Assembly: GCA_021108035.1 (NCBI GenBank)
Contig: JAIORQ010000016.1
Coordinates: 42,434-106,433 of the forward strand
Origin: Bacteroidales bacterium
GTDB lineage: Bacteria; Bacteroidota; Bacteroidia; Bacteroidales; JAADGE01
Length of the DNA: 64,000 nt
Reading direction: 5' to 3'
The first letter of the stretch is position 1. Every line of letters starts with the position of its first letter. The notes beneath the pieces were generated by a model. That model did not search any database. It worked only from the letters and a program-made list of their open reading frames with translations, and was not told the DNA's origin. The position numbers and the translations under genes are program-made. Shown here one piece after another: positions 55,669 through 62,938 of this stretch.

Positions 55669-55770
55669 GTACACTTTTATTATAAACTTGTATCTTCATA
55701 TACAAAATTATAATCTAAATAAAAGTGTACATTTATGATTTGAATATTTTAAAAAAAAATTGTACATTTG
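55669..55770 (+). promoter_or_regulatory. Promoter and inverted-repeat operator of the toxin-antitoxin module
   Basis: GTACACTTTTATT (55669-55681) and its exact complement (55718-55730) form a 13-bp inverted repeat. Directly after it lie TTTG at 55739-55742 and TACATTTG at 55763-55770 (20-base spacer), a near-consensus promoter 37 bp before the ATG at 55808. Autorepression by the HTH protein is expected. Confidence 0.6.
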
Positions 55771-55807
55771 AACTGAATATAAGCGTTTAAGAGGTTACCA
55801 TAGAAAA

Positions 55808-56962
55808 ATGACAAGACAATACGCAAATATTAACCCTGAAATATTAATATGGGCAAGGAAAACAGTTAAGCTTCCGACATGGCTTGCTGCTAAAAAGATA
55901 GGAGTAAATAATGATAAACTATTGTCATGGGAGGACGGCTCATCTTCCCCAACAATAAAACAACTTTACAAGATTGCAGATGTTTATAGAAGACCATTTG
56001 CCCTATTTTATTTCCCTGAACCACCCAAGCATTTCAAACCATTAAAAGATTTTCGGAAATTTACAATTTATCATATTCATACAGAACCGGAAGAATATCA
56101 ACTTCAAAAAGAACTTTTGCTATTTCAAAGAAAAAGGGAACAAGCTATAGAATTATATGAACTTCTTGAAAAAAAAATTCCAAAACTTAAAATCAAAGCA
56201 AAAGTTAATGAAGATTCAAAAGAAGTAGCTAAAAGAATTATAAAAGAATTAAAAATAAATCATAAAAAAATTGCTAATACATCTCCGGGATATGATGCAC
56301 TTAATTATTGGAAGTCTTTTCTGGAAACGAAAGGAATATTGATTTTTCAAACCACTAAAGTACCTTTAGAAGTTATGAGAGGAGCATGTATAGTTAAAAA
56401 TGAACTTCCTGTTATAATAATAAATAGCAATGATTCTCAAAACGGAAGAATTTTTTCCCTTTTTCACGAACTAGTACATATTATTCTTAAAGAAACCGGT
56501 ATTTCAAATTTCAGATTTTCTAATAAAGAATTATATGATTTTGTAGAAGTATTTTGTAATCAAGTTGCTGCTGAAATTTTAGTCCCTTCAGAGCTTTTAA
56601 TTAATACTCAAACAGTAAAAAATCATGAAGAATTTGAAAAAAATTGGACACATTATGAACTCAAAAATCTATCAACTTATTTTTGTGTAAGTCAAGAGGT
56701 AATTTATAGAAGACTCCTGACGCTGGGAAAATCAAGTGAAAACTCTTATAAAGAATTCAGAGAAAATATTAAAGACAGAAGATACAATAAACCTAAAGGT
56801 GGTAATTATTACAGAAATATAATTGCTAAAAATGGTCGTCATTTTTTGAATTTGGCATTACAAGGATATTATCAGGAAAAATTAACCGCTTCATCCTTAT
56901 ATGATTGTACAAAAGTTAAACTTTCTAATTTAAGTAAGTTGGAGGATAAATTATATGTCTAA
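55808..56962 (+). CDS. XRE-ImmA/IrrE metallopeptidase antitoxin-type protein
   Basis: 384 residues. An N-terminal helix-turn-helix (about 15-75: PTWLAAKKIGVNNDKLLSWEDG) is followed by an ImmA/IrrE (COG2856) zinc peptidase domain with HExxH at His220-Glu221-His224 (FHELVH) and a downstream VEVFCNQVAAEILVP segment that supplies the third ligand region. In such pairs the protein acts as a repressor and antitoxin that may be inactivated by self-cleavage or proteolysis. Its 3' end overlaps the DUF4411 gene by 8 bp. Confidence 0.88.
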   Translation: MTRQYANINPEILIWARKTVKLPTWLAAKKIGVNNDKLLSWEDGSSSPTIKQLYKIADVYRRPFALFYFPEPPKHFKPLKDFRKFTIYHIHTEPEEYQLQKELLLFQRKREQAIELYELLEKKIPKLKIKAKVNEDSKEVAKRIIKELKINHKKIANTSPGYDALNYWKSFLETKGILIFQTTKVPLEVMRGACIVKNELPVIIINSNDSQNGRIFSLFHELVHIILKETGISNFRFSNKELYDFVEVFCNQVAAEILVPSELLINTQTVKNHEEFEKNWTHYELKNLSTYFCVSQEVIYRRLLTLGKSSENSYKEFRENIKDRRYNKPKGGNYYRNIIAKNGRHFLNLALQGYYQEKLTASSLYDCTKVKLSNLSKLEDKLYV

Positions 56963-57431
56963 TTATAGTATTGATACCAGTTCAATTTTAGATGCATGGG
57001 TGAGATACTATCCATTAGATACATTTCCATCTTTTTGGACAAATTTCTCTTTATTCGCTAAAAATAAAATTGGTATTGCGACAGAACTTATTAAGCATGA
57101 AATAAGTAATAAAGATGATGGATGTATTAAATGGTTCAAAGAAAATAAATTAGACGATTTCTTTGTACCAATTGATAACAACATCCAAAGTTATGTTACA
57201 GAACTTATGAAAAATCCTAATTATCAGAGACTTGTTGAAGACAGAAAAGGAACAAACGGTGCAGACCCTTTTGTCATTGCACTTGCTCAATCACAAAATC
57301 TAATAGTAGTTACCGGAGAAAAAGCAACTAATAATCTTTCCAAACCAAAGATACCGGATGTATGTAAAGATATAGGGATTAATTGTATTACAATTTTAGA
57401 ATTAATGAGAAAAGAAGGGTGGAAGTTCTGA
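56955..57431 (+). CDS. DUF4411 family PIN-like toxin
   Basis: 158 residues. The PIN-type acidic residues are in place: Asp7 in SIDTSS, Glu near 46 (KHEIS), and the NGADPFVIALA segment with a later Asp, as in VapC-like RNases. The family is a known partner of XRE-ImmA/IrrE proteins in type II toxin-antitoxin pairs. It overlaps the upstream gene, so the two are co-translated. Target RNA unknown. Confidence 0.85.
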   Translation: MSNYSIDTSSILDAWVRYYPLDTFPSFWTNFSLFAKNKIGIATELIKHEISNKDDGCIKWFKENKLDDFFVPIDNNIQSYVTELMKNPNYQRLVEDRKGTNGADPFVIALAQSQNLIVVTGEKATNNLSKPKIPDVCKDIGINCITILELMRKEGWKF

Positions 57432-57437
57432 AATGCA

Positions 57438-57713
57438 AGAGTATTACAAAATTTTGACACTGGTTTTGACCCTGAAATTGAAAGAGCAAATCACGAACAA
57501 TTACTTGATATATTAAAAACCTTCAAGCATAACGGATTAAGTACTTTAGAAGACATCTTCTTGGAAGCAGCCTCTCATCTTCCGAAATATGATGAAAAAT
57601 TAAGATTTGAATCAACGAAAGATGATAATCATAACAGAATGTTTAATTACGGATGTGATTATGTGAATAAGAAATTTGAGGAGGAATTTGAAGGGAATTT
57701 TAATTCTAAATAA
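57438..57713 (+). pseudogene. Second copy of the 3' end of the large oxidoreductase gene
   Basis: 91 codons plus stop, without a start, aligned in frame with the last 91 or so codons of the gene ending at 55576. The two share about 85-90% of bases and start to match at GAGTATTACAAA (55311 and 57439). They differ at the extreme end: this copy ends EFEGNFNSK, the intact gene ends EFEKGF. The copy is separated from the gene by exactly the toxin-antitoxin module. It is probably the displaced original 3' end. Confidence 0.85.
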
Positions 57714-58192
57714 GTAACCGGAAAATATTGTCGAAATAACAACCGGTTATTTATATCAACCGGATAGAGTATGAGTTATTGATACACATTTGTTATGATG
57801 CAATTAAGAATAAAAAATATCTTTAAAAAATAATCAAGCTGCAAAACCTGACTGAAAGTTTGATATTTCAATTGACGAGAAAAAAAAGTCTGTAATATTT
57901 AAGAGACAAGGCATATTTTGGTCGCAGTTAAAAAGTTATCTGGATGGTAAGATTTTTTGATTTTTTTTGGATAAATATTCCGGCTGTTTGTGAAAAACGA
58001 ATGTATGGAAAAGCGGAAGTTGAAAACCGCAAAATCTGTATTTGTGAATATGATTTTTAATAAAATACAGTTCAGTTTTTAAGTTTGTATTAATTTTGCT
58101 GACCGAGCAGTAGAAAAAATCAAAACTATAACTTGCACCGACACAGGTATTTGCAAGGTAGAGCAAAGGAGAACGATTTGAAAAAAGCACAT
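57714..58192. other. Gene-poor stretch with one coding trace
   Basis: 57856-57960 reads, after a stop codon, 34 codons of protein-like sequence (KFDISIDEKKKSVIFKRQG...) to TGA with no start codon, so it may be the tail of a lost gene. A minus-strand frame at 57936-58190 is Phe/Tyr/Ser-rich and looks like chance. No other feature is seen. Confidence 0.3.
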
Positions 58193-58356
58193 AACAAGAG
58201 CTAAAAAATCATGCGGTAGTCGCAAACTGAAAACAAGAGCAAGAAATCGACACCGCAAAAATTTTAAGATATAAAAACAAAAGATAAGGCAAAATTTTGG
58301 CTATATTGCAAACTGAAAAATTTTCGGTTATAAAACACGCTTTTTAGCCTATCGTT
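58193..58356 (+). repeat. attC-like palindromic site, most upstream copy
   Basis: Begins AAC (58193) and ends GTT (58354-58356). GCTAAAAA near the left end pairs with TTTTTAGC near the right end, at matching distance from the AAC/GTT ends. The inside is unrelated to the other long copies. The left boundary of the array may be here. Confidence 0.45.
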
Positions 58357-58400
58357 GCAGGCAATCCCCCTACTGAAAAATTTCGTTGAATATTTTAGCT

Positions 58401-58482
58401 AACGAGGGAAGAAAAAGAGAAGAATGAGTACAAAACTGAAAAACTATAAACAATTAATAATCAACAACTAAACTTTGACGTT
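58401..58482 (+). repeat. attC-like site before the first ORF cassette
   Basis: GCTAACG at 58398-58404 and GACGTTAG at 58478-58485 are complementary ends with AAC and GTT at the boundaries. Inner pairing is weak. The interval between this and the preceding site (about 125 bp) would be an ORF-less cassette. Confidence 0.4.
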
Positions 58483-58510
58483 AGTTGGAATTAAAAATAA
58501 AACTCCATAC

Positions 58511-59521
58511 ATGAAACAATCAATATTAATCTTTTTCATAACAGTTTATAACTTAAGTGGATATTCTCAACATAATTTTTTAAACACTGAACCTTCTTGG
58601 TCTCATGATGGAGAAAAAATTGTTTTTATTTCAAAAAGAGATAAAAATAATGAGGTTTACATTATGAATAATGATGGTTCACTGCAAATAAGACTAACAA
58701 ATACATTAGCTTCTGAATCAGTTCCGAGTTTTTCTCCTGATGGAAAAGAAATAATATTTCATTCAGACAGAACAGGAGTGATTCAAATATTTAAAATGAA
58801 TATTGATGGTACAAATCAAATAAATTTAACAAAAACAAAACTTCCAGAGACAAATGGGACTTGGTCTCCATCTGGGAAAGAGATTGCATTTACTTCTGTT
58901 AGAGATGATAATGCACAGGTATATATTATGAATTCTAACGGTTCAAATCAAAAAAGAATCGTGAAAACAGAGACAAATGTAAGTAATCGTAAATGGTCAA
59001 ATGAAGAAAGTGTAATAGCATGTCTTTCATTTGATATGTTTAAAGATATAAAAGAGTATATTCAAGTTGATATATCTGATAAAACATTCAAAAAAATCTT
59101 TAAAGACACGATTGAAAACTATGGTTTTCATGATTGGTCAAAGGATTTATCTAATGTCATATATGTAAAATCTAAAATGTTCTCTTATACTGAATCTTAT
59201 AGTGAATTATATATTTCAAACATAAACTTTGAAAATCCTGAAAAAGTATTTAAAATTAATGATAGGATTATTACTGCTAAATTTTCACCAAATGAAGATA
59301 AAATTCTTATTTATACTTCTCATAAAGTATATGTGCTGCTTTTAGAATCAGGAAAAGTTGTGAAAGTTGGAAAAAATCATCATTCCCCACAATGGTCACC
59401 AGACGGAAAATCCATAGTTATGGTATCATCACCAATGATGAATATCTATACCGTAAATCCTGACGGAACAAATTTAAAGCAACTTACATTTAAAAAAAGA
59501 AAGAAAAAGAATAAAAGGTAA
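58511..59521 (+). CDS. Secreted TolB-like (PD40) beta-propeller protein, cassette 1
   Basis: 336 residues from ATG 58511 (signal peptide to GYS; an in-frame TTG at 58475 would start inside the recombination-site-like palindrome). The mature protein is built of PD40/TolB-type blades: PSWSHDGEKIVFISKRD, PSFSPDGKEIIFHSDRTG, GTWSPSGKEIAFTSVRDD, QWSPDGKSIVMVS. No enzymatic domain follows, so it is a pure propeller of six or so blades, likely a periplasmic binding scaffold. Starts 30 bp after a GTT boundary and ends 9 bp before the next palindrome, as a gene cassette would. Confidence 0.75.
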   Translation: MKQSILIFFITVYNLSGYSQHNFLNTEPSWSHDGEKIVFISKRDKNNEVYIMNNDGSLQIRLTNTLASESVPSFSPDGKEIIFHSDRTGVIQIFKMNIDGTNQINLTKTKLPETNGTWSPSGKEIAFTSVRDDNAQVYIMNSNGSNQKRIVKTETNVSNRKWSNEESVIACLSFDMFKDIKEYIQVDISDKTFKKIFKDTIENYGFHDWSKDLSNVIYVKSKMFSYTESYSELYISNINFENPEKVFKINDRIITAKFSPNEDKILIYTSHKVYVLLLESGKVVKVGKNHHSPQWSPDGKSIVMVSSPMMNIYTVNPDGTNLKQLTFKKRKKKNKR

Positions 59522-59530
59522 AAAGCCTGC

Positions 59531-59717
59531 AACAAATATATAAAAAAAATAAGGGCAACCGGCAAATTGAGAAGTAGCAACAAGTAATAAGCACCGCAAA
59601 ATCTTTGCGATTTTGCTTTTGTAAATAATTTAAGAGGTCAAAAACCCAAAAATTTTGCTACTTTTATAATTGAAAGTATTTACGGATTTATTCCTTACCT
59701 TTTTTTATACTCACGTT
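59531..59717 (+). repeat. Long attC-like site after cassette 1
   Basis: 187 nt from AAC (59531) to GTT (59715). Outer stem: TATAAAAAAA plus AAGG on the left pairs with CCTT plus TTTTTTTATA on the right. Middle stem: AAGTAGC (near 59572) with GCTACTT (near 59657). Inner hairpin: CAAAATC/GATTTTG near 59597. About 150 bp are homologous to the site at 61706, with paired changes in the middle stem. Confidence 0.65.
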
Positions 59718-59754
59718 ACAAACAAGCAAGAAAATAAAAAAAGATTAAATAGAC

Positions 59755-61002
59755 ATGTTACCAAAAAGCAATCCATTCCAAAATTATTTCGATATCACAG
59801 ACAAAGATCCTACAAGTTTGGTTATTAAGGAAAGTGCGAAAAAGGATAACTGCTACATTTACGAAGGAGCTGATATTATTGGTGGATTTATTTTAATAAA
59901 TAAACCACGTGCAAAAACAATAATCAAAATTACTTTTTACAAGTCCAGCCAAGACAACAAATACCTGCCCCGGTTGGAGTTTAGGAAAGAAGATGCAAAT
60001 GATAATGTTAAATCAGCAAAGGGAAGCGATGTAATAATCTCAATTAAAGATGGAGATAGTGCAAGGGCATTTTGGAAAACAATTCATTTTCTTGAAGGCT
60101 TTAAAGAACTTGTTGATTTAGGAGATTTTAGATCAAAATATAAAGCAGTAAGCTTTGATTCCTATTTAGTTGATTTTAAGAGTAAAAACCAAGCAAAGAA
60201 ACTGAAAGAGTTAACTTCATTAGCAGAACAAATAAATTTAAGTAAACAAGAAATAAAGGAGTTATTACTTCCACAAAGGAAAAATACAATTCATTGGTTT
60301 TATGCATTATTGAAAGATTTACAAAATAATGCTGGTATAAAAGCATTTGACAGCTATAAAACAAAACATTCCATAAGTGAACGAGGTGAAGAAGCCGTGT
60401 GGCATCACTTTTTTAAAAACCAAGACTGGATAATAGGTCTAAATGTTGATTTAAAATTCATAAGAGATTTACTTTCTAAACAAAAAGTTGGCAACCCAAA
60501 TTCTAAAGGTGTAGGTAGTCCTGAAATTGACTTAATTGGTATTTCGTACTTTACAACATTGGTGGAGCTAAAGACAAGTAAAACAAATATCTTTACAATT
60601 AAAAAAGGGACAAAGTCACGTGCTAACACTTGGGATTTTTCATCTGACTTTATTGAAGCATATAGTCAAACATTAGCTCAAAGATCAGAATTAATGGAAG
60701 ACAAAGATTTAGTGAACGAAGATGGCGAGATCATCGATAGAAAAATTCATAGGATATTAGACCCTAAAGCAGTATTAGTAATTGGATGTAGAAATAAAGA
60801 ATTTCCACATATTCGCAATTCAGTAAACAACATAAAATCTGATTGCTTTGAAAGAATGAGACGAGATTGTAGGAATGTTGAAATCATTACTTTTGATGAA
60901 TTATTTGAAAGAGCATTTCATATGGTTTTTCAACAAAAATTACCTGCAAACTGGTATGATTTAAATCAAAGGGATTTCAAAAATGATATTTTAAATGTAT
61001 AA
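59755..61002 (+). CDS. sduA: Shedu immune nuclease family protein (SduA, DUF4263), cassette 2
   Basis: 415 residues. The N-terminal 190 residues are an unassigned alpha/beta region. The C-terminal DUF4263 domain has the PD-(D/E)xK core: ERGEEAVWHHFF, then GSPEIDLIG with Asp259, then VELK with Glu271 and Lys273, then a Gln/Arg helix (YSQTLAQRSEL) and the VIGCRN strand. Shedu is a single-gene anti-phage system whose SduA assembles and cuts DNA. The gene lies alone between two palindromic sites, 38 bp after one GTT and 22 bp before the next AAC, so it appears to be a mobile defence cassette. Confidence 0.82.
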   Translation: MLPKSNPFQNYFDITDKDPTSLVIKESAKKDNCYIYEGADIIGGFILINKPRAKTIIKITFYKSSQDNKYLPRLEFRKEDANDNVKSAKGSDVIISIKDGDSARAFWKTIHFLEGFKELVDLGDFRSKYKAVSFDSYLVDFKSKNQAKKLKELTSLAEQINLSKQEIKELLLPQRKNTIHWFYALLKDLQNNAGIKAFDSYKTKHSISERGEEAVWHHFFKNQDWIIGLNVDLKFIRDLLSKQKVGNPNSKGVGSPEIDLIGISYFTTLVELKTSKTNIFTIKKGTKSRANTWDFSSDFIEAYSQTLAQRSELMEDKDLVNEDGEIIDRKIHRILDPKAVLVIGCRNKEFPHIRNSVNNIKSDCFERMRRDCRNVEIITFDELFERAFHMVFQQKLPANWYDLNQRDFKNDILNV

Positions 61003-61023
61003 TTGAATAAATCGCCAGTTGGT

Positions 61024-61068
61024 AACACTGTGTAAAAATGCATTAAAACGCATTTTACACTAATCGTT
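61024..61068 (+). repeat. Short attC-like site after cassette 2
   Basis: AAC (61024) to GTT (61066). GTGTAAAAATGC (61030-61041) pairs with GCATTTTACAC (61050-61060) with one bulged A, the kind of extrahelical base that orients attC hairpins. Seven bases of each flank (GGTAAC and GTTAGC) extend the pairing imperfectly. Confidence 0.65.
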
Positions 61069-61122
61069 AGCTTTCATTATAATTCATTGACAATAAATAA
61101 CTGTAAACACGACTAAAATACT

Positions 61123-61707
61123 ATGAGTTCAGATAACCTAAAAATATTTGATATTTTTCCGGTCCTCAAAACTAATAGATTAGACCTTGTTGAAATTAAA
61201 CAGAAACATTTATCTGACCTCTTTAAATTATTCAGTAATAATGATGTTACCAAATATTATAATATTGAGACACTAACTGAAAAAAAAGAAGCACAGAAAT
61301 TGATTGATTGGTTTCAAATACGTTTTAAGGAAAAATTAGGTATTCGTTGGGGAATTGCTCTTAAAGGTGAAAGCAAGATAATCGGAACAATTGGATTTAA
61401 TAATTTCACAAAGGGACATCGAGCAAATATTGGCTTCGATTTACAAAAAGAACATTGGAATAAGGGTTACATAACAGAGGTATTAAACATTGTAATAGAT
61501 TTCGGATTTAATACACTTGGAATAAATCGGATTGAAGGTGAAGTTATGCAAGGAAATAAAATTTCAGAAAAGGTTCTTGTTAAACAGGGATTTAAGCGTG
61601 AAGGTGTTTTGAGACAATGGATGTTATGGAATGGAAATCACTATGACATGACTATGTATTCATTGCTAAAAAAAGAACTTATCGGACAAGAAACAACGAA
61701 AAGCTAA
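61123..61707 (+). CDS. GNAT family N-acetyltransferase, cassette 3
   Basis: 194 residues of the RimJ/RimL-like GNAT type: LKTNRLDLVEI start, IIGTIGFNNF strand, the acetyl-CoA pyrophosphate loop QKEHWNKGYITE, then NRIEGEVMQGNKISEKVLVKQGFKREGVLR. It transfers acetyl groups to an amine (protein N-terminus, antibiotic or small molecule); the substrate cannot be assigned. GNAT genes are among the most frequent integron cassette genes. Its TAA stop overlaps the AAC of the next palindrome. Confidence 0.87.
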   Translation: MSSDNLKIFDIFPVLKTNRLDLVEIKQKHLSDLFKLFSNNDVTKYYNIETLTEKKEAQKLIDWFQIRFKEKLGIRWGIALKGESKIIGTIGFNNFTKGHRANIGFDLQKEHWNKGYITEVLNIVIDFGFNTLGINRIEGEVMQGNKISEKVLVKQGFKREGVLRQWMLWNGNHYDMTMYSLLKKELIGQETTKS

Positions 61708-61895
61708 CACTGTATAAAAAAATAAGGACAAACTACAAAACTGAAAAGCAGTAACAAATAACAAGCACCGCAATCCCGAATGCTTTCGGGATGCTTTTAC
61801 AAATAATTTAAGAGGTCAAAAACCCAAAAATTTTGCTGCTTTTATAACTGGAAAGTATTTGCGGATTTATCCCTTACTTTTCTTATACCACCGTT
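61706..61895 (+). repeat. Long attC-like site after cassette 3
   Basis: AAC (61706) to GTT (61893), 190 nt, GTTGAAC fits the GTTRRRY core exactly. Outer stem TATAAAAAAATAAGG with CCTTACTTTTCTTATA; middle stem AAAAGCAG with CTGCTTTT; inner perfect-ended hairpin TCCCGAATGCTTTCGGGA (61774-61791). Homologous to the site at 59531 except for the inner hairpin. Confidence 0.7.
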
Positions 61896-61931
61896 GAACT
61901 TCATTAAAAATTTAATTTTAAGTAAACTAAA

Positions 61932-62432
61932 ATGAAAACTATATTTAAACTTATATTACCTTTTCTGATAATATTATTACTGTCGTTTGATTCATTAAAA
62001 TCACAAACTCATGAATTTAATTTTGATGCTGAAACCGGTCTCATAGATAAAATTTATATTTTTAACGGAGTATTTTATGAGTTATATAAAATTGAAATGC
62101 TTCGTCCTTCCGAAATAAAAGTTTCAAGTACTCTTAAAAGTAACGCCGGCAGATATCAAAAATCTCATTTGCTTGATAATAACATTAAAACAGCTTGGGT
62201 TGAAGGAGTAAAAGGGCATGGTATCGGTCAAAAAATTAGATTTACATTTGAAAAGAATAATGCTCCCGATGTCATCTCTTTTGTTCCCGGTTATATGATT
62301 TCTAAAGAAACACGGTATAAAAATAATCGAGTTTCTAAATTTAAAGCTCGTATTTTAACTGCTGATAATTCTTATGAGCCTAATGAAACTATTGATGAAT
62401 TTACAGTTACTATACCTGAAAAATCTGAATAA
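61932..62432 (+). CDS. Secreted NADase-type glycan-binding domain protein, cassette 4
   Basis: 166 residues with a signal peptide (ending near LKS). The rest matches the NADase-type glycan-binding (discoidin-like) domain: SSTLKSNAGRYQKSHLLDNNIKTAWVEGV with the Asp-Asn turn, KGHGIGQKIRFTF, then the VPGYMISKETRYKNNRVSKF stretch. The fold is used for carbohydrate or surface binding. It starts 37 bp after a GTT boundary; no closing palindrome of the same type follows, only the 21-22 bp tandem repeat. Confidence 0.72.
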   Translation: MKTIFKLILPFLIILLLSFDSLKSQTHEFNFDAETGLIDKIYIFNGVFYELYKIEMLRPSEIKVSSTLKSNAGRYQKSHLLDNNIKTAWVEGVKGHGIGQKIRFTFEKNNAPDVISFVPGYMISKETRYKNNRVSKFKARILTADNSYEPNETIDEFTVTIPEKSE

Positions 62433-62442
62433 ATATTAATTT

Positions 62443-62675
62443 GTACAATAACCGGCGGAAACTAAAAAGTAACCGGCGGAAACAAATTTGTAACAGGCGG
62501 AAACAAAATTGTTGCCTACGGAAATTAATTTGAGGCAGGCGGAAACATATTTGTAATAGGCGGAAATTAAATTGTAACCTGCGGAAACAAAATTGTGACA
62601 GGCGGAAACTAAAAAGTAACCTGCGGAAATATAAATGTGACAGGCGGAAATAAAATAACAGCCTATGGAAACTAA
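62443..62675. repeat. Eleven-copy 21-22 bp GGCGGAAA tandem repeat
   Basis: Eleven imperfect units with invariant-type core CGGAAA, consensus close to TTGTAACaGGCGGAAACaAAA. The four bases before CGG alternate between AGG-type (CAGGCGG) and CCT-type (CCTGCGG, GCCTACGG), so neighbouring units can pair. Located 10 bp after cassette 4. The following stretch to 62938 is AT-rich with no gene or clear signal. Confidence 0.75.
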
Positions 62676-62938
62676 ACCGAAAAAAAAGAAATATTATTTT
62701 TCATCAAAGAATAATAAACAACATAGAACCATGTGTATTTAACGTTATAAATTAATAATACCATCAAATATAAAAACCTTCAATTTAAATCCTTTCCGGA
62801 AAAATTTAGTTCAAACAAAAAAAACGTAAACGTTTGCAAAACATTTTATCAATATAATTTTTCCTTTTTTCAATAAAATAACTTATATTTAATGAATAGT
62901 TTTCAATAATATTTTTTTCTTTGCAAAAATTTTCAAAA

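Noticed and set aside
57936..58190. Minus-strand 84-codon ORF
   Set aside because: Phe/Tyr/Ser/Cys-rich low-complexity composition, no family resemblance, in a non-coding AT-rich stretch.
62443..62675. CRISPR array
   Set aside because: The repeats are continuous 21-22 bp units without unique spacers, and no cas genes are present.
55577..62680. Integron integrase or transposase in the accessory block
   Set aside because: I looked for a tyrosine recombinase (RHRY pattern) and DDE-type proteins in all frames; none of the ORFs fits.
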